DNA of 64,000 nucleotides from Chromobacterium haemolyticum (GTDB lineage Bacteria; Pseudomonadota; Gammaproteobacteria; Burkholderiales; Chromobacteriaceae): NCBI RefSeq assembly GCF_002081825.1, contig NZ_MUKU01000011.1, positions 1 to 64,000 of the forward strand, read 5' to 3'. Shown piece by piece: positions 18,499 to 36,071 of this stretch (position 1 is its first letter; each line of letters starts with the position of its first letter). The notes under the pieces were generated by a model. It saw only the letters and a program-made list of their open reading frames with translations, ran no database searches and was not told where the DNA came from. The position numbers and the translations under genes were made by a program.

Positions 18499-18930
18499 GT
18501 GGCAAAGAAAATTGTCGGCTATATCAAGCTGCAAGTGCCCGCTGGCAAAGCCAATCCGTCGCCGCCGATCGGCCCGGCCTTGGGTCAGCGTGGTTTGAAC
18601 ATCATGGAATTCTGCAAGGCGTTCAACGCCGCGACCCAAGGCGTTGAGCCGGGTCTGCCGATTCCGGTGGTGATTACCGCATTCGCGGACAAGTCCTTCA
18701 CCTTCATCATGAAGACCCCTCCGGCCACCATCCTTCTGAAGAAGGCTGCTGGCATCAAGTCCGGTTCGGCCAAGGCCAATACCGACAAGGTGGGTAAAGT
18801 GACTCGCGCTCAGCTGGAAGAAATCGCCAAGACCAAGCAGCCGGACCTGACCGCTGCCGATCTGGACGCCGCTGTTCGCACCATCGCCGGCTCCGCCCGC
18901 TCGATGGGCCTGGAAGTGGAGGGCGTGTAA
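18499..18930 (+). CDS. rplK: 50S ribosomal protein L11
   Basis: A 143-residue protein of the GTPase-associated centre, binding 23S rRNA near 1070. N-terminal '[25 protein letters not shown]' including the conserved proline pair, and a C-terminal rRNA-binding domain. GTG start after TAGGAG. Overlaps the rplA start by one base. Confidence 0.98.
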   Translation: MAKKIVGYIKLQVPAGKANPSPPIGPALGQRGLNIMEFCKAFNAATQGVEPGLPIPVVITAFADKSFTFIMKTPPATILLKKAAGIKSGSAKANTDKVGKVTRAQLEEIAKTKQPDLTAADLDAAVRTIAGSARSMGLEVEGV

Positions 18931-19625
18931 TGGCTAAGGTTTCCAAGCGCTTGCAAGCTCTGAAAGCTAGCGTTGATCGCAACAAGCTGTATGCAATCGA
19001 CGAAGCGATCTCCCTGGTGAAAGCCGCCGCCACCGCCAAGTTCGACGAGTCTATCGACATCGCCGTGAACTTGGGCGTGGATCCGCGTAAATCCGACCAA
19101 GTGGTTCGTGGCTCCGTGGTTCTGCCGCGCGGCACCGGCAAGTCGGTACGCGTTGCCGTGTTCGCCCAAGGCGCGAACGCTGAAGCCGCTAAAGCCGCTG
19201 GCGCCGAAGTCGTTGGTTTCGACGACTTGGCCGAGCAGGTGAAGGCCGGCAATCTGGACTTCGACATCGTGATCGCTTCCCCGGACGCCATGCGCGTTGT
19301 GGGTCAGCTGGGTCAGATTCTGGGCCCGCGCGGCCTGATGCCGAACCCGAAGGTTGGCACCGTGACCCCGAACGTCGCCGAAGCTGTGAAGAACGCCAAG
19401 GCCGGTCAGGTTCAATACCGTACCGACAAGGCTGGTATTGTTCACGCCACCATCGGTCGTGCTTCTTTCGAAGCCGAAGCTCTGCGTGAAAACTTCTCCG
19501 CTCTGGTTGATGCCTTGGTGAAAGCCAAGCCGGCAGCTTCCAAGGGCGTGTATCTGAAAAAGATCGCCGTATCCAGCACCATGGGTGTCGGCGCTCGTGT
19601 AGATACCAACTCGATCAGCGCTTAA
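18930..19625 (+). CDS. rplA: 50S ribosomal protein L1
   Basis: A 231-residue protein of the L1 stalk. Has the family signature '[17 protein letters not shown]'. In E. coli L1 represses translation of the L11-L1 mRNA. The 340 bases that follow hold a UUCG hairpin, an L10-type leader, a tRNA-Thr and a second hairpin before rplJ. Confidence 0.98.
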   Translation: MAKVSKRLQALKASVDRNKLYAIDEAISLVKAAATAKFDESIDIAVNLGVDPRKSDQVVRGSVVLPRGTGKSVRVAVFAQGANAEAAKAAGAEVVGFDDLAEQVKAGNLDFDIVIASPDAMRVVGQLGQILGPRGLMPNPKVGTVTPNVAEAVKNAKAGQVQYRTDKAGIVHATIGRASFEAEALRENFSALVDALVKAKPAASKGVYLKKIAVSSTMGVGARVDTNSISA

Positions 19626-19640
19626 TCGCTGTTTGAGTTT

Positions 19641-19664
19641 GGCGGGGCGGTTCGCCGTCTCGCC
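19641..19664 (+). other. Stable UUCG hairpin after rplA
   Basis: GGCGGGGCGG, loop TTCG, CCGTCTCGCC: a 10-bp RNA stem with two G-U pairs. There is no T run behind it, so it is more likely a stability or processing structure at the end of the rplKA message than a terminator. Confidence 0.65.
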
Positions 19665-19699
19665 AAGGCTTTGGGCTGGCAAGCTTGCTTGTCAGGTTG

Positions 19700-19790
19700 T
19701 CAAAGACCGTAGGCGCCGCAAGGCTTAATCGCAGATTCGCCGGTACGGAAATCCGCAACCTACGCAGATGGTGTACCCGAAACAGGCTTC
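19700..19790 (+). promoter_or_regulatory. L10(L12) autoregulatory leader of rplJ
   Basis: The stretch from 'CAAAGACCGTAGG' to 'CCTACGCAGATGGTGTACCC' has the conserved bases of the betaproteobacterial L10 leader: AAAGACCG near the 5' side, a CTTAAT segment, and CGCAGATGG after the closing strand. CGTAGG (19708-19713) pairs with CCTACG (19759-19764). In bacteria the L10-L7/L12 complex binds this RNA to repress rplJL translation. Here a tRNA gene separates it from rplJ. Confidence 0.75.
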
Positions 19791-19804
19791 TGAACAAAGT
19801 TCAA

Positions 19805-19879
<75 letters not shown>

Positions 19880-19921
19880 GTTCTTTATGATGTCTCCTGA
19901 TGTAGGTCGCCGCTGCAAAGC

Positions 19922-19943
19922 GAAGCGAAAATCCTTTCGCTTC
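19922..19943 (+). other. Hairpin upstream of the rplJ ribosome site
   Basis: GAAGCGAAA, loop ATCC, TTTCGCTTC: a perfect 9-bp stem ending 10 bases before the TAGGAGGT ribosome site of rplJ. No T run follows. It could mark the new 5' end of the rplJ message after tRNA excision, or help control translation. Confidence 0.6.
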
Positions 19944-19965
19944 ATTTCAGTCTAGGAGGTAGACC

Positions 19966-20463
19966 TTGAGTCTCAATATCGAAGATAAAAAGGCGGTCGT
20001 AGCTGAAGTATCTGCCACGCTGGCAGACGCTCAGACCCTCGTTATCGCTGAATATCGGGGCATCGAGGTAAGCAGCATGACCAAACTCCGCGCTCAGGCG
20101 CGCGAGAATGGCGTGTACCTGCGCGTTCTGAAGAACACGCTGGTTCGCCGTGCTGTGGAAGGCACCCCGTTTGCCGGTCTGGCTGACCAAATGGTCGGCC
20201 CGCTGGTTTACGCTGTTTCCACCGACCCGGTCGCTGCTGCCAAGGTGCTGCATCAATATGCCAAGGCTGACGATAAAATCGTCGTCAAAGCAGGTTCCTA
20301 CGATGGCCAGGTGCTGAACGCCGCTCAGGTTGCTGAGCTCGCGTCCATCCCGAGCCGCGAAGAACTGCTGTCCAAGCTTCTCTACGTTATGCAGGCTCCG
20401 GTCGCTGGCTTCGCCCGCGCGCTGGCCGCCCTGTCCGACAAGAAGCAAGCCGAAGCCGCTTAA
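19966..20463 (+). CDS. rplJ: 50S ribosomal protein L10
   Basis: A 165-residue base of the L7/L12 stalk, with N-terminal rRNA-binding part ('[19 protein letters not shown]') and C-terminal helix for L12 dimers. It uses a TTG start, chosen because TAGGAGGT lies six bases before it and the protein then begins '[14 protein letters not shown]' as in the family. No in-frame ATG fits until well inside the conserved region. Confidence 0.96.
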   Translation: MSLNIEDKKAVVAEVSATLADAQTLVIAEYRGIEVSSMTKLRAQARENGVYLRVLKNTLVRRAVEGTPFAGLADQMVGPLVYAVSTDPVAAAKVLHQYAKADDKIVVKAGSYDGQVLNAAQVAELASIPSREELLSKLLYVMQAPVAGFARALAALSDKKQAEAA

Positions 20464-20499
20464 CTTATTTGATTCTTATAGAATTCAGGAGATTTTCAC

Positions 20500-20871
20500 A
20501 TGGCAATCACCAAAGAAGACATCCTCGAGGCCGTTGCTGGTCTGACCGTGATGGAACTGAACGACCTGGTTAAGGCGTTCGAAGAGAAGTTCGGCGTTTC
20601 CGCCGCTGCTGTTGCTGTTGCTGGCCCGGCTGGCGCCGGCGCTGCTGCCGCTGAAGAAAAAACCGAGTTTGACGTTATCCTGACTGGCGCTGGCGACAAC
20701 AAGGTTGGCGTGATCAAGGTTGTGCGCACCATCACCGGTCTGGGCCTGAAAGAAGCCAAAGACCTGGTTGACGGCGCTCCGAAAGCCCTGAAAGAAGGCG
20801 TGGCGAAGGCTGAAGCCGACGACATCCTGAAACAGCTGACCGAAGCCGGTGCTAAGGCTGAAATCAAATAA
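20500..20871 (+). CDS. rplL: 50S ribosomal protein L7/L12
   Basis: A 123-residue acidic stalk protein: N-terminal dimerisation helices, an Ala-Gly hinge (about residues 38-54), and the factor-binding C-terminal domain with '[20 protein letters not shown]'. Recruits translation GTPases. AGGAG lies upstream. A hairpin attenuator separates it from rpoB. Confidence 0.98.
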   Translation: MAITKEDILEAVAGLTVMELNDLVKAFEEKFGVSAAAVAVAGPAGAGAAAAEEKTEFDVILTGAGDNKVGVIKVVRTITGLGLKEAKDLVDGAPKALKEGVAKAEADDILKQLTEAGAKAEIK

Positions 20872-20893
20872 TCTTCTTTGAAAAAAGAGGGTG

Positions 20894-20919
20894 AGGCTGG
20901 CGGAGTAATCCGCCAGCCT
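20894..20919 (+). terminator. Attenuator hairpin between rplL and rpoB
   Basis: AGGCTGGCGGA, loop GTAA, TCCGCCAGCCT, followed only by TATTG. The weak T tract suggests partial termination or RNase processing, which would lower rpoBC relative to rplJL as in E. coli. Confidence 0.75.
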
Positions 20920-21029
20920 TATTGCGCTTGTAGTTGGCCGAAACGAAGAAGGTAAAAGCCAGCAATTATTGAGCGTGGCTGCTGACTTTTGGTTTCTTGC
21001 TTGCGCCACCCCACCTCGATGGAGACTCT

Positions 21030-25202
<4,173 letters not shown>

Positions 25203-25256
25203 TTGGGTTGAATGGGCGCGGCAAGCCGCCGCGCCTGTCCCCTGACTGGAGACGCA

Positions 25257-28200
25257 ATGAAAGCTCTGCTCGACCTCTTTAAGCAAGTTACGCAAGAAGA
25301 AGAGTTTGATGCGATTAAGATCGGCATCGCCTCGCCTGACAAGATCCGTTCCTGGTCTTATGGTGAAGTAAAAAAGCCTGAAACCATCAACTATCGTACC
25401 TTCAAACCGGAACGCGACGGCCTGTTCTGCGCGCGCATCTTCGGCCCGGTGAAGGATTATGAGTGCTTGTGCGGCAAGTACAAGCGCTTGAAGCATCGCG
25501 GCGTGATCTGCGAGAAGTGCGGCGTGGAAGTCACCTTGTCCAAGGTGCGTCGCGAGCGCATGGGCCACATCGAGCTGGCCAGCCCGACCGCGCACATCTG
25601 GTTCCTGAAGTCGCTGCCGTCGCGTCTGGGCATGGTGCTGGACATGACGCTGCGCGACATCGAACGCGTGCTGTACTTCGAAGCGTTCGTGGTGACTGAT
25701 CCGGGCATGACCCCGCTGCAATACCGTCAACTGCTGACAGAAGAGGACTTCCTGGACAAGGAAGACCAGTACGGTGAAGAGTTCGTCGCCATGATGGGCG
25801 CCGAAGCGGTCAAGGAATTGCTGAAGAAGCTGAACCTGGACAGCGAGATCGAGACCCTGCGCGCCGAGCTCAAGGCCACCAGCTCCGACACCAAGATCAA
25901 GAAGATCTCCAAGCGCCTGAAAGTGCTGGAGGCCTTCCAGCGTTCCGGCATGAAGCCGGAATGGATGATTCTGGAAGTGCTGCCGGTGCTGCCGCCGGAA
26001 CTGCGTCCGCTGGTGCCGCTGGACGGCGGTCGCTTCGCGACTTCCGATCTGAACGATCTGTACCGCCGCGTGATCAACCGTAACAACCGTCTGAAGCGCC
26101 TGCTGGAACTGCGCGCGCCGGACATCATCGTGCGCAACGAGAAGCGCATGCTGCAGGAATCGGTTGACTCGCTGCTGGACAATGGTCGTCGCGGCAAGGC
26201 GATGACCGGCGCCAACAAGCGTCCGCTGAAATCGCTGGCCGACATGATCAAGGGCAAGGGCGGTCGTTTCCGTCAGAACTTGCTGGGTAAGCGCGTGGAC
26301 TACTCCGGTCGTTCCGTGATTACCGTGGGCCCGACTCTGCGTCTGCATCAGTGCGGTCTGCCGAAGAAAATGGCGCTGGAGCTGTTCAAGCCTTTCATCT
26401 TCCACAAGCTGGAAGTGATGGGCCTGGCCTCCACCATCAAGGCGGCCAAGAAGCTGGTAGAGCAGGAAGTGCCGGAAGTTTGGGACATCCTGGAAGACGT
26501 GATCCGTGAGCATCCGGTACTGCTGAACCGTGCGCCTACGCTGCACCGCCTGGGCATCCAGGCGTTCGAGCCGGTGCTGATCGAAGGCAAGGCCATCCAA
26601 CTGCACCCGTTGGTCTGCGCGGCGTTCAACGCCGACTTCGACGGTGACCAGATGGCTGTTCACGTCCCGCTGTCGCTGGAAGCGCAGATGGAAGCCCGCA
26701 CTCTGATGCTGGCCACCAACAACGTGCTGTCCCCGGCGAACGGCGACCCGATCATCGTGCCGTCGCAGGATATCGTGTTGGGTCTGTACTACATGACCCG
26801 CGACAAGGTGAACGGAAAGGGCGAAGGCATGGTGTTTGCGGACACCAAGGAAGTGCATCGCGCCTACGAAACCCGTCAGGTTGAGCTGGCGACGCGCATC
26901 ACCGTGCGCCTGCGCGAATGGGAAAAAGACGAGCAGGGCGAGTTCCAGCCGGTGATCAAGCGTTACGACACCACCGTGGGCCGCGCCATTCTGTCCGACA
27001 TCCTGCCGAAAGGCCTGCCGTTCGAGCACATCAACAAGGCGCTGAAGAAGAAAGAAATCTCGAAACTGATCAATGTTTCGTTCCGTCGTTGCGGCATCCG
27101 CGACACGGTGATCTTCGCCGACCAGTTGATGTACACAGGTTTCGCCTACTCCACTCGCGGCGGCATTTCCATTTGCGTGGATGATATGCAGATCCCGGCC
27201 AAGAAGGTCGACCTGCTTGCCGACGCGCAGAAGGAAGTCAAAGAGATCGAAGAGCAGTACCGTCAAGGTCTGGTGACTCAGGGCGAACGCTACAACAAGG
27301 TAGTGGACATCTGGGGCCGCACCGGCGACAAGATCGCCAAGGCGATGATGGACGAGCTGTCCAAGCAGAAGGTGCTGGACCGCGAAGGCAAGGAAGTCGA
27401 TCAGGAATCCTTCAACTCCATTTACATGATGGCCGACTCGGGCGCGCGGGGTTCCGCAGCCCAGATCAAGCAGCTGGCCGGTATGCGGGGTTTGATGGCC
27501 AAGCCGGACGGCTCGATTATCGAAACGCCGATTACCGCGAACTTCCGCGAAGGCCTGACCGTACTGCAGTACTTTATTTCCACTCACGGTGCGCGTAAGG
27601 GTCTGGCGGATACCGCCTTGAAGACCGCGAACTCGGGTTACCTGACGCGTCGTCTGGTCGACGTAACGCAGGATCTGGTGGTGATCGAGGACGATTGCGG
27701 CACCAGCAACGGCTTCACCATGAAGGCCGTGCTGCAGGGCGGCGACGTGATCGAACCGCTGCGCGACCGCATCCTGGGCCGCGTGGCCGCGATCGATCTG
27801 GTGGATCCGTCCACCGGCGAGACTGTGATCGAAGCGGGTTCGCTGCTGGACGAGCATCTGGTGGACGTGGTGGACAGCCTGGGCATCGACGAAGTGAAGG
27901 TGCGTACCGCCATCACTTGCGACACCCGCTACGGTCTGTGCGCCAAGTGTTATGGTCGCGACTTGGCTCGCGGCAAGCGCGTCAACGCCGGCGAAGCCAT
28001 CGGCGTGATCGCCGCCCAGTCCATCGGTGAACCGGGTACCCAGCTGACCATGCGTACCTTCCACATCGGTGGCGCGGCGTCGCGAAACGCGGCTGCCAGC
28101 CAGGTGGAAGGCAAGTCCAACGGCACCGTGCGCTTCTCCAGTCAGATGCGCTACGTGGCGAACACCAAGGGCGAGCTCATCGTCATCACCCGCTCCGGCG

Positions 28201-29453
28201 AAGTGGTGATCCACGATGATATGGGTCGCGAGCGCGAGCGTCACAAAGTGCCGTACGGCGCGACGCTGATGGTGACCGATGGCCTGGTGATCAAGGCGGG
28301 CGCCGTGCTGGCCACTTGGGATCCGCATACCCGTCCGATCATCACCGAGTACGCAGGTCGCGTGAAGTTCGAGAACGTGGAAGAGGGCAACACCGTTGCC
28401 AAGCAGACCGACGAAGTAACGGGTCTGTCGACGCTGGTCGTGATCGATCCGAAGCGCCGCGCCGGTTCGCAGTCCAAGATGCTGCGTCCATTGGTGAAGC
28501 TGCTGGACGACAACGGCAACGAAGTGAAGCTGGCCGGTTCCGAAGCCTCGGTATCGATCACCTTCCAGGTGGGCGCCATTATTACGGTGCGCGACGGTCA
28601 GGAAGTGGGCAAGGGCGAAGTGCTGGCCCGCATCCCGCAGGAATCGTCCAAGACCCGCGATATTACCGGTGGTCTGCCGCGCGTGGCCGAGTTGTTCGAA
28701 GCGCGTTCGCCGAAAGACGCCGGCATGCTGGCGGAAGTGACCGGTACGATCTCCTTCGGCAAGGACACCAAGGGCAAGCAGCGTTTGATCATCACCGATC
28801 TGGAAGGCAACGGTTACGAAAACCTGATCCCGAAAGACAAGCACGTGCTGGTGCACGACGGTCAGGTGGTGAACCGCGGCGAATCCATCGTCGATGGCCC
28901 AGTGGACCCGCACGACATTCTGCGTCTGCAGGGCATCGAGGCCTTGGCCCGCTACATCGTTCAAGAGGTGCAGGAGGTGTATCGTCTGCAGGGTGTGAAG
29001 ATCAACGACAAGCACATCGAGGTGATCATTCGCCAGATGCTGCGTCGCGTGATCATCTCCGACAGCGGCGACACCGAGTTCATCCAGGGTGAGCAGGTGG
29101 AGCGCGCCGACGCGCTGGAAATGAACGACAAGATGCTGGCGGAAGGCAAAGAGCCTGCGCAGTACGAAAACGTGCTGCTGGGTATCACAAAGGCGTCCTT
29201 GTCCACCGACTCCTTCATCTCCGCGGCTTCCTTCCAGGAAACCACTCGCGTGCTGACTGAAGCGGCGATCATGGGCAAGAAGGACGACCTGCGCGGCCTG
29301 AAGGAAAACGTGATTGTCGGTCGTCTGATTCCGGCGGGTACCGGTCTGGCTTACCACCGAACCCGTCGCGGCTCGACGCAGCACACCTTGGAAGCGGCCG
29401 AAGCCCAGTTCTTCGACATCGCCCCGGCGGATGCGCTCGACAGCAACGAATAA
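25257..29453 (+). CDS. rpoC: RNA polymerase beta' subunit
   Basis: A 1398-residue subunit. The N-terminal zinc motif is '[19 protein letters not shown]', the active-site magnesium loop 'NADFDGDQM', and a second zinc site uses '[11 protein letters not shown]'. Start at 25257 after CTGGAGACGCA. Long antisense frames over this gene are products of strong codon bias and are not annotated. Confidence 0.98.
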   Translation: MKALLDLFKQVTQEEEFDAIKIGIASPDKIRSWSYGEVKKPETINYRTFKPERDGLFCARIFGPVKDYECLCGKYKRLKHRGVICEKCGVEVTLSKVRRERMGHIELASPTAHIWFLKSLPSRLGMVLDMTLRDIERVLYFEAFVVTDPGMTPLQYRQLLTEEDFLDKEDQYGEEFVAMMGAEAVKELLKKLNLDSEIETLRAELKATSSDTKIKKISKRLKVLEAFQRSGMKPEWMILEVLPVLPPELRPLVPLDGGRFATSDLNDLYRRVINRNNRLKRLLELRAPDIIVRNEKRMLQESVDSLLDNGRRGKAMTGANKRPLKSLADMIKGKGGRFRQNLLGKRVDYSGRSVITVGPTLRLHQCGLPKKMALELFKPFIFHKLEVMGLASTIKAAKKLVEQEVPEVWDILEDVIREHPVLLNRAPTLHRLGIQAFEPVLIEGKAIQLHPLVCAAFNADFDGDQMAVHVPLSLEAQMEARTLMLATNNVLSPANGDPIIVPSQDIVLGLYYMTRDKVNGKGEGMVFADTKEVHRAYETRQVELATRITVRLREWEKDEQGEFQPVIKRYDTTVGRAILSDILPKGLPFEHINKALKKKEISKLINVSFRRCGIRDTVIFADQLMYTGFAYSTRGGISICVDDMQIPAKKVDLLADAQKEVKEIEEQYRQGLVTQGERYNKVVDIWGRTGDKIAKAMMDELSKQKVLDREGKEVDQESFNSIYMMADSGARGSAAQIKQLAGMRGLMAKPDGSIIETPITANFREGLTVLQYFISTHGARKGLADTALKTANSGYLTRRLVDVTQDLVVIEDDCGTSNGFTMKAVLQGGDVIEPLRDRILGRVAAIDLVDPSTGETVIEAGSLLDEHLVDVVDSLGIDEVKVRTAITCDTRYGLCAKCYGRDLARGKRVNAGEAIGVIAAQSIGEPGTQLTMRTFHIGGAASRNAAASQVEGKSNGTVRFSSQMRYVANTKGELIVITRSGEVVIHDDMGRERERHKVPYGATLMVTDGLVIKAGAVLATWDPHTRPIITEYAGRVKFENVEEGNTVAKQTDEVTGLSTLVVIDPKRRAGSQSKMLRPLVKLLDDNGNEVKLAGSEASVSITFQVGAIITVRDGQEVGKGEVLARIPQESSKTRDITGGLPRVAELFEARSPKDAGMLAEVTGTISFGKDTKGKQRLIITDLEGNGYENLIPKDKHVLVHDGQVVNRGESIVDGPVDPHDILRLQGIEALARYIVQEVQEVYRLQGVKINDKHIEVIIRQMLRRVIISDSGDTEFIQGEQVERADALEMNDKMLAEGKEPAQYENVLLGITKASLSTDSFISAASFQETTRVLTEAAIMGKKDDLRGLKENVIVGRLIPAGTGLAYHRTRRGSTQHTLEAAEAQFFDIAPADALDSNE

Positions 29454-29525
29454 CGCTTAATCGTCCTGGCCGGAAAGAGGCGGAATTGCCCGCTTCCGGA
29501 CGGTCTTGACGTAAAGTGTTGAAAA

Positions 29526-29565
29526 AACGCTGCCCTATCAACGGTTAAGGTGATGGGGCGGCGTT
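29526..29565 (+). terminator. Rho-independent terminator after rpoC
   Basis: A 15-bp stem (29526-29540 with 29551-29565, two G-T pairs) with a 10-base loop, then GTTTTCATT. Ends the rplKAJL-rpoBC unit. Confidence 0.85.
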
Positions 29566-29572
29566 GTTTTCA

Positions 29573-29602
29573 TTGACGGTGGGGTGTTGACTAAAATATA
29601 AT
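29573..29602 (+). promoter_or_regulatory. Sigma-70 promoter of the str unit (rpsL)
   Basis: TTGACG, 18 bases, TATAAT, ending 59 bases before the rpsL ATG. Confidence 0.8.
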
Positions 29603-29661
29603 CCTCCGTCCTTTCTGGCGGCGTGTTGCCGTTGGAGAGCTTCAACTAGGAACTGATAGTA

Positions 29662-30033
29662 ATGCCAACCATTAACCAACTCGTTCGCAAAGGCCGCGTC
29701 GCCATCAAGGCGAAGAGCAAGGTGCCTGCGCTGGAAGCCTGCCCGCAGAAGCGTGGCGTGTGCACCCGTGTCTACACCACCACTCCGAAGAAGCCGAACT
29801 CGGCTCTGCGTAAAGTGTGCAAGGTGCGTCTGACCAACGGTTTCGAAGTGATTTCCTACATCGGTGGTGAAGGCCACAACCTGCAGGAACACTCCGTAGT
29901 GCTGCTCCGCGGCGGTCGTGTAAAAGACTTGCCGGGTGTTCGCTACCACACCGTTCGCGGCTCCCTCGACACCGCAGGTGTTAAAGACCGTAAACAGGCT
30001 CGTTCCAAGTACGGTGCCAAGCGTCCTAAGTAA
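29662..30033 (+). CDS. rpsL: 30S ribosomal protein S12
   Basis: A 123-residue decoding-centre protein. Both lysines that determine streptomycin sensitivity are wild type: '[13 protein letters not shown]' (K43) and '[12 protein letters not shown]' (K88). First gene of the str unit rpsL-rpsG-fusA-tufA-rpsJ. Confidence 0.98.
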   Translation: MPTINQLVRKGRVAIKAKSKVPALEACPQKRGVCTRVYTTTPKKPNSALRKVCKVRLTNGFEVISYIGGEGHNLQEHSVVLLRGGRVKDLPGVRYHTVRGSLDTAGVKDRKQARSKYGAKRPK

Positions 30034-30142
30034 TTGGGATGCTCTCAAGGCGGCCTGATCAACACTCAGGGTCGTCTAGTAAGTGACTGCTCCATTGGGT
30101 AGTCATGAGCTAAAGCTCAACTGAATAATCTAAGGAAGTAAC

Positions 30143-30613
30143 ATGCCACGTCGCAGAGAAGTCCCCAAGCGCGAAATCCTGCCGGATCCGAAGTTCGGTT
30201 CCCAGGACCTGTCCAAGTTCATGAACGTAGTCATGATTGATGGCAAGAAATCCGTTGCAGAGCGCATCATTTACGGTGCTCTGGAACAGATCGAAAAGAA
30301 ATCCGGCAAAAATGCCCTGGAAGTGTTCAACGCAGCACTGTCCAACACCAAGCCGGTAGTAGAAGTAAAAAGCCGCCGCGTAGGTGGTGCAAACTATCAA
30401 GTTCCTGTTGAAGTACGTCCGTCGCGTCGTATGGCTCTGGCCATGCGTTGGCTGCGCGACGCTGCGCGCAAGCGCGGTGAAAAGTCCATGGACCTGCGCC
30501 TGGCTGGTGAATTGCTCGACGCGGCCGAAGGCCGTGGCGGCGCGATGAAGAAGCGTGACGAAGTGCACCGCATGGCAGAAGCCAACAAGGCCTTCTCGCA
30601 CTTCCGCTTCTAA
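30143..30613 (+). CDS. rpsG: 30S ribosomal protein S7
   Basis: A 156-residue primary binder of the 16S 3' domain; '[20 protein letters not shown]' and '[20 protein letters not shown]' are diagnostic. The 109-bp rpsL-rpsG gap has no gene; in E. coli the equivalent region is where S7 binds to repress its own operon, which cannot be shown here. Confidence 0.98.
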   Translation: MPRRREVPKREILPDPKFGSQDLSKFMNVVMIDGKKSVAERIIYGALEQIEKKSGKNALEVFNAALSNTKPVVEVKSRRVGGANYQVPVEVRPSRRMALAMRWLRDAARKRGEKSMDLRLAGELLDAAEGRGGAMKKRDEVHRMAEANKAFSHFRF

Positions 30614-30640
30614 GCAGACCCACTATTTAAGGTGTAGATC

Positions 30641-32737
<2,097 letters not shown>

Positions 32738-32814
32738 TGCGCGCTGAGGCTGGCCGGGCCGTAAAGGCTTGGTCAGTCCCGATCTAATGTTCTTTAATTA
32801 AGGATTTTTGCAAA

Positions 32815-34005
32815 ATGGCAAAAGAAAAGTTTGAGCGGAATAAACCGCACGTAAACGTAGGCACCATCGGTCACGTAGACCATGGTAAAACCACTCTGAC
32901 CGCTGCTATCACCACCATTCTGTCGAAGAAGTTCGGTGGCGAAGCCAAAGACTACTCCCAGATCGACAGCGCGCCGGAAGAAAAGGCTCGCGGTATTACC
33001 ATTAATACCGCCCACGTAGAATACGAAACCGAGTCCCGTCACTACGCTCACGTAGATTGCCCGGGTCACGCCGACTACGTTAAGAACATGATTACCGGTG
33101 CTGCCCAGATGGACGGCGCTATCCTGGTGTGCTCGGCCGCTGACGGTCCGATGCCGCAAACTCGCGAACACATCCTGCTGTCCCGTCAGGTTGGCGTTCC
33201 GTACATCATCGTGTTCCTGAACAAGGCCGACCTGGTGGACGACGCTGAGCTGCTGGAACTGGTTGAAATGGAAGTTCGCGATCTGCTGTCTTCCTACGAC
33301 TTCCCGGGCGACGACACCCCGGTGGTGATCGGCTCCGCTCGTCTGGCGCTGGAAGGCGACCAGTCCGAATACGGCGAACCGGCCATCTTCAAGCTGGCTG
33401 CCGCTCTGGATTCCTACATCCCGACTCCGGAACGCGCCATCGACAAGCCGTTCCTGCTGCCGATCGAGGACGTGTTCTCGATCTCCGGTCGCGGTACCGT
33501 GGTAACCGGTCGCGTAGAGCGCGGCATTGTTAAAGTCGGCGAAGAATTGGAAATCGTGGGCCTGAAGGCTACCGCGAAGACCACTTGCACCGGCGTGGAA
33601 ATGTTCCGCAAGCTGCTGGACCAAGGTCAAGCTGGTGACAACGTTGGCGTGCTGCTGCGCGGCACCAAGCGTGAAGACGTTGAGCGTGGCCAAGTGCTGG
33701 CCAAGCCGGGTACCATCACCCCGCACACCAAGTTCGAGGCTTCTGTCTACGTGCTGAGCAAAGACGAAGGTGGCCGTCACACCCCGTTCTTCGCGAACTA
33801 CCGTCCGCAGTTCTACTTCCGTACCACCGACGTAACGGGCGCCGTTACTCTGTCGGAAGGCGTGGAAATGGTAATGCCGGGCGACAACGTTGAAATCACC
33901 GTTGAGCTGATCGCCCCGATCGCCATGGAAGATGGTCTGCGTTTCGCCATCCGCGAAGGCGGCCGTACCGTCGGCGCCGGCGTTGTTGCCAAGATCATTG
34001 CTTAA
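32815..34005 (+). CDS. tufA: Elongation factor Tu, copy A
   Basis: A 396-residue protein identical to the product of tufB (16163-17353). The DNA is the same from about the 17th codon to the stop; four synonymous changes are confined to the first 50 bases and the flanks are unrelated, the signature of ongoing gene conversion. Lies between fusA and rpsJ. Confidence 0.98.
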   Translation: MAKEKFERNKPHVNVGTIGHVDHGKTTLTAAITTILSKKFGGEAKDYSQIDSAPEEKARGITINTAHVEYETESRHYAHVDCPGHADYVKNMITGAAQMDGAILVCSAADGPMPQTREHILLSRQVGVPYIIVFLNKADLVDDAELLELVEMEVRDLLSSYDFPGDDTPVVIGSARLALEGDQSEYGEPAIFKLAAALDSYIPTPERAIDKPFLLPIEDVFSISGRGTVVTGRVERGIVKVGEELEIVGLKATAKTTCTGVEMFRKLLDQGQAGDNVGVLLRGTKREDVERGQVLAKPGTITPHTKFEASVYVLSKDEGGRHTPFFANYRPQFYFRTTDVTGAVTLSEGVEMVMPGDNVEITVELIAPIAMEDGLRFAIREGGRTVGAGVVAKIIA

Positions 34006-34020
34006 GGATCGGAGAATCTA

Positions 34021-34332
34021 ATGTCTAGCCAGAAAATCCGCATCCGCCTGAAAGCTTTCGATTACAACCTGATCGATCGCTCCGCTCAGGAAATCGTTGA
34101 AACCGCCAAGCGCACCGGCGCCGTTGTTAAAGGCCCGGTTCCGCTGCCGACCAAAATCGAGCGTTTCAACGTGCTGCGTTCCCCGCACGTGAACAAGACT
34201 TCCCGCGATCAGCTGGAAATCCGCACTCACCTGCGTCTGATGGACATCGTGGATCCGACCGACAAGACCGTCGACGCTCTGATGAAGCTCGATCTGCCGG
34301 CCGGTGTGGATGTGGAAATCAAGCTGCAGTAA
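34021..34332 (+). CDS. rpsJ: 30S ribosomal protein S10
   Basis: A 103-residue protein of the 30S head that also pairs with NusB and NusG in antitermination. '[22 protein letters not shown]' is characteristic. Only 15 bases from tufA, so it belongs to the str unit; a strong terminator separates it from rplC. Confidence 0.98.
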   Translation: MSSQKIRIRLKAFDYNLIDRSAQEIVETAKRTGAVVKGPVPLPTKIERFNVLRSPHVNKTSRDQLEIRTHLRLMDIVDPTDKTVDALMKLDLPAGVDVEIKLQ

Positions 34333-34365
34333 TCGCTTAAGTTCAAGGGTTTGCGAGCTAAGTTC

Positions 34366-34395
34366 TTGCGATTCTTGAATTTTCTGTGATACATT
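34366..34395 (+). promoter_or_regulatory. Candidate sigma-70 promoter before rplC
   Basis: TTGCGA, 18 bases, TACATT. Initiation would fall at about 34401-34403, inside the left arm of the terminator hairpin that follows, so transcripts starting here could not form the full hairpin. Confidence 0.55.
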
Positions 34396-34396
34396 A

Positions 34397-34433
34397 GCGG
34401 ACTCGCCATTTTGGCGAGTCCGCTTTTGTTTTT
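34397..34433 (+). terminator. Terminator or attenuator between rpsJ and rplC
   Basis: GCGGACTCGCCA, loop TTT, TGGCGAGTCCGC (12 perfect pairs), followed by TTTTGTTTTTT. One of the strongest intrinsic terminators in the window. It separates S10 from the rest of the S10 cluster. Confidence 0.9.
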
Positions 34434-34490
34434 TCTGTCGTGTTTTTTATGCCGGTCAATCGTAATCGGCGCCTGAAAAAGGAAATAAAC

Positions 34491-35135
34491 ATGAGTTTAG
34501 GTCTTGTCGGTCGCAAAGTCGGCATGACCCGCATTTTTGCCGAAGATGGCGCAACCATCCCGGTAACTGTGCTGGACATGTCCGCTAACCGCGTCACGCA
34601 AATCAAAACTGCTGAAACCGACGGCTACAATGCCGTGCAGGTTACCTATGGCTCCAAAAAGGCCAGCCGTGTTGTTAAGGCTGCCGCGGGCCACTTCGCC
34701 AAGGCTGGCGTTGAAGCAGGTCTGGGTCTGGTCGAGTTTTCGCTGACCTCCTCCGATCTGTCCAACTTCAAGCCGGGCGATGCCATCGCTGTTGAGATCT
34801 TCACCGTTGGTCAACTGGTTGATGTAACCGGCACCTCCAAAGGTAAGGGCTTCTCCGGCGTGATCAAGCGTCACAACTTCTCTTCCAACCGTGCTTCCCA
34901 TGGTAACTCGCGTTCGCATAACACGCCGGGTTCCATCGGTCAGGCGCAAGATCCGGGTCGCGTTTTCCCGGGTAAGCGCATGGCGGGCCAATACGGTAAC
35001 GTCAAGAGCACCGTGCAGTGCCTGGAAATCGTTCGTGTCGATGCCGAGCGTCAACTGATTCTGGTTAAGGGTGCTGTTCCTGGCGCCAAGAACGGTGACG
35101 TAGTCGTTCGTCCTAGCGTGAAGGCGGGTGCGTGA
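34491..35135 (+). CDS. rplC: 50S ribosomal protein L3
   Basis: A 214-residue early-assembly protein near the peptidyl transferase centre; '[13 protein letters not shown]' start and '[19 protein letters not shown]' loop carrying the Gln methylated by PrmB in relatives. Start at 34491 follows AAGGA. Its stop overlaps the rplD ATG. Confidence 0.97.
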   Translation: MSLGLVGRKVGMTRIFAEDGATIPVTVLDMSANRVTQIKTAETDGYNAVQVTYGSKKASRVVKAAAGHFAKAGVEAGLGLVEFSLTSSDLSNFKPGDAIAVEIFTVGQLVDVTGTSKGKGFSGVIKRHNFSSNRASHGNSRSHNTPGSIGQAQDPGRVFPGKRMAGQYGNVKSTVQCLEIVRVDAERQLILVKGAVPGAKNGDVVVRPSVKAGA

Positions 35136-35755
35136 TGGAATTGAATGTAATCAATACCCAAGGCAAGGCTGTTGGCAGCCTGCAAGTGTCCGACTCTTTG
35201 TTCGGTCGCGAATACAACGAAGCTCTGGTGCATCAGGTTGTTACCGCATTCCTGGCGAATGCCCGTAGCGGCAACCGCGCCCAGCTGACCCGTGCTGAAG
35301 TGAAGCACTCGACCAAGAAGCCTTTCCGTCAGAAAGGTACTGGTAACGCTCGTGCAGGTATGACTTCTACCCCGAACCGTCGTGGTGGTGGCCGTGCTTT
35401 CCCGAACAAGCCGGACGAGAACTTCACCCAGAAAGTTAACCGCAAGATGTTCCGTGCAGGCATGGCCGCGATTCTGTCGCAGCTGGTTCGCGACGAGCGT
35501 CTGATCGTGGTTGACGAGCTGAACGTTGATAGCCCGAAGACCAAAGAATTCGTTGGCGCCGTTCAGCCCATGGGCCTGGAACAGGCTTTGTTCATCACTG
35601 GCGAACTGAGCGAAAACCTCTATCTCTCTTCGCGTAACCTGACGAATGTGCTGGTTATCGAAGCGGTTCAAGCTGATCCGTACAGCCTGTTGCGCTTCAA
35701 GAAGACCGTGATCACTCGCGACGCTGTGAAGCTACTTGAGGAGCAGTGGGCATGA
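35135..35755 (+). CDS. rplD: 50S ribosomal protein L4
   Basis: A 206-residue protein whose long loop ('[16 protein letters not shown]') lines the exit tunnel. In E. coli it represses the S10 operon. The start ATG overlaps the rplC stop (TGATG). Confidence 0.97.
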   Translation: MELNVINTQGKAVGSLQVSDSLFGREYNEALVHQVVTAFLANARSGNRAQLTRAEVKHSTKKPFRQKGTGNARAGMTSTPNRRGGGRAFPNKPDENFTQKVNRKMFRAGMAAILSQLVRDERLIVVDELNVDSPKTKEFVGAVQPMGLEQALFITGELSENLYLSSRNLTNVLVIEAVQADPYSLLRFKKTVITRDAVKLLEEQWA

Positions 35756-36060
35756 ACCAAGAACGTCTGTTGCAAGTAATTCTTGCTCCCATCGTTTCCG
35801 AAAAGAGCACCATGATTGCTGAGAAGAACCAGCAAATGGCGTTCCGCGTTGCCAAAGATGCGACCAAGCCCGAAATCAAGGCTGCGGTTGAAATGCTGTT
35901 CAACGTAAAAGTTGAAGGCGTTTCCACTGTGAATGTCAAGGGCAAGGTTAAGCGCTTTGGCCGTTCCATCGGTCGTCGCAGTGACTGGAAAAAGGCCTAC
36001 GTTAGCCTGGTGGAAGGTCAAGAAATTGATCTGACCGCTACCCCGGCCGCAGCGGAGTAA
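35752..36060 (+). CDS. rplW: 50S ribosomal protein L23
   Basis: A 102-residue protein at the tunnel exit where trigger factor and SRP dock. '[10 protein letters not shown]' is the family signature. The ATG overlaps the rplD stop by four bases (ATGA). Confidence 0.97.
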   Translation: MNQERLLQVILAPIVSEKSTMIAEKNQQMAFRVAKDATKPEIKAAVEMLFNVKVEGVSTVNVKGKVKRFGRSIGRRSDWKKAYVSLVEGQEIDLTATPAAAE

Positions 36061-36071
36061 GGAGATAGAGC

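Noticed and set aside
30034-30142. A separate small RNA between rpsL and rpsG
   Set aside because: No promoter or terminator in the 109 bases; more likely an intercistronic S7 regulatory region, and even that cannot be shown by eye.
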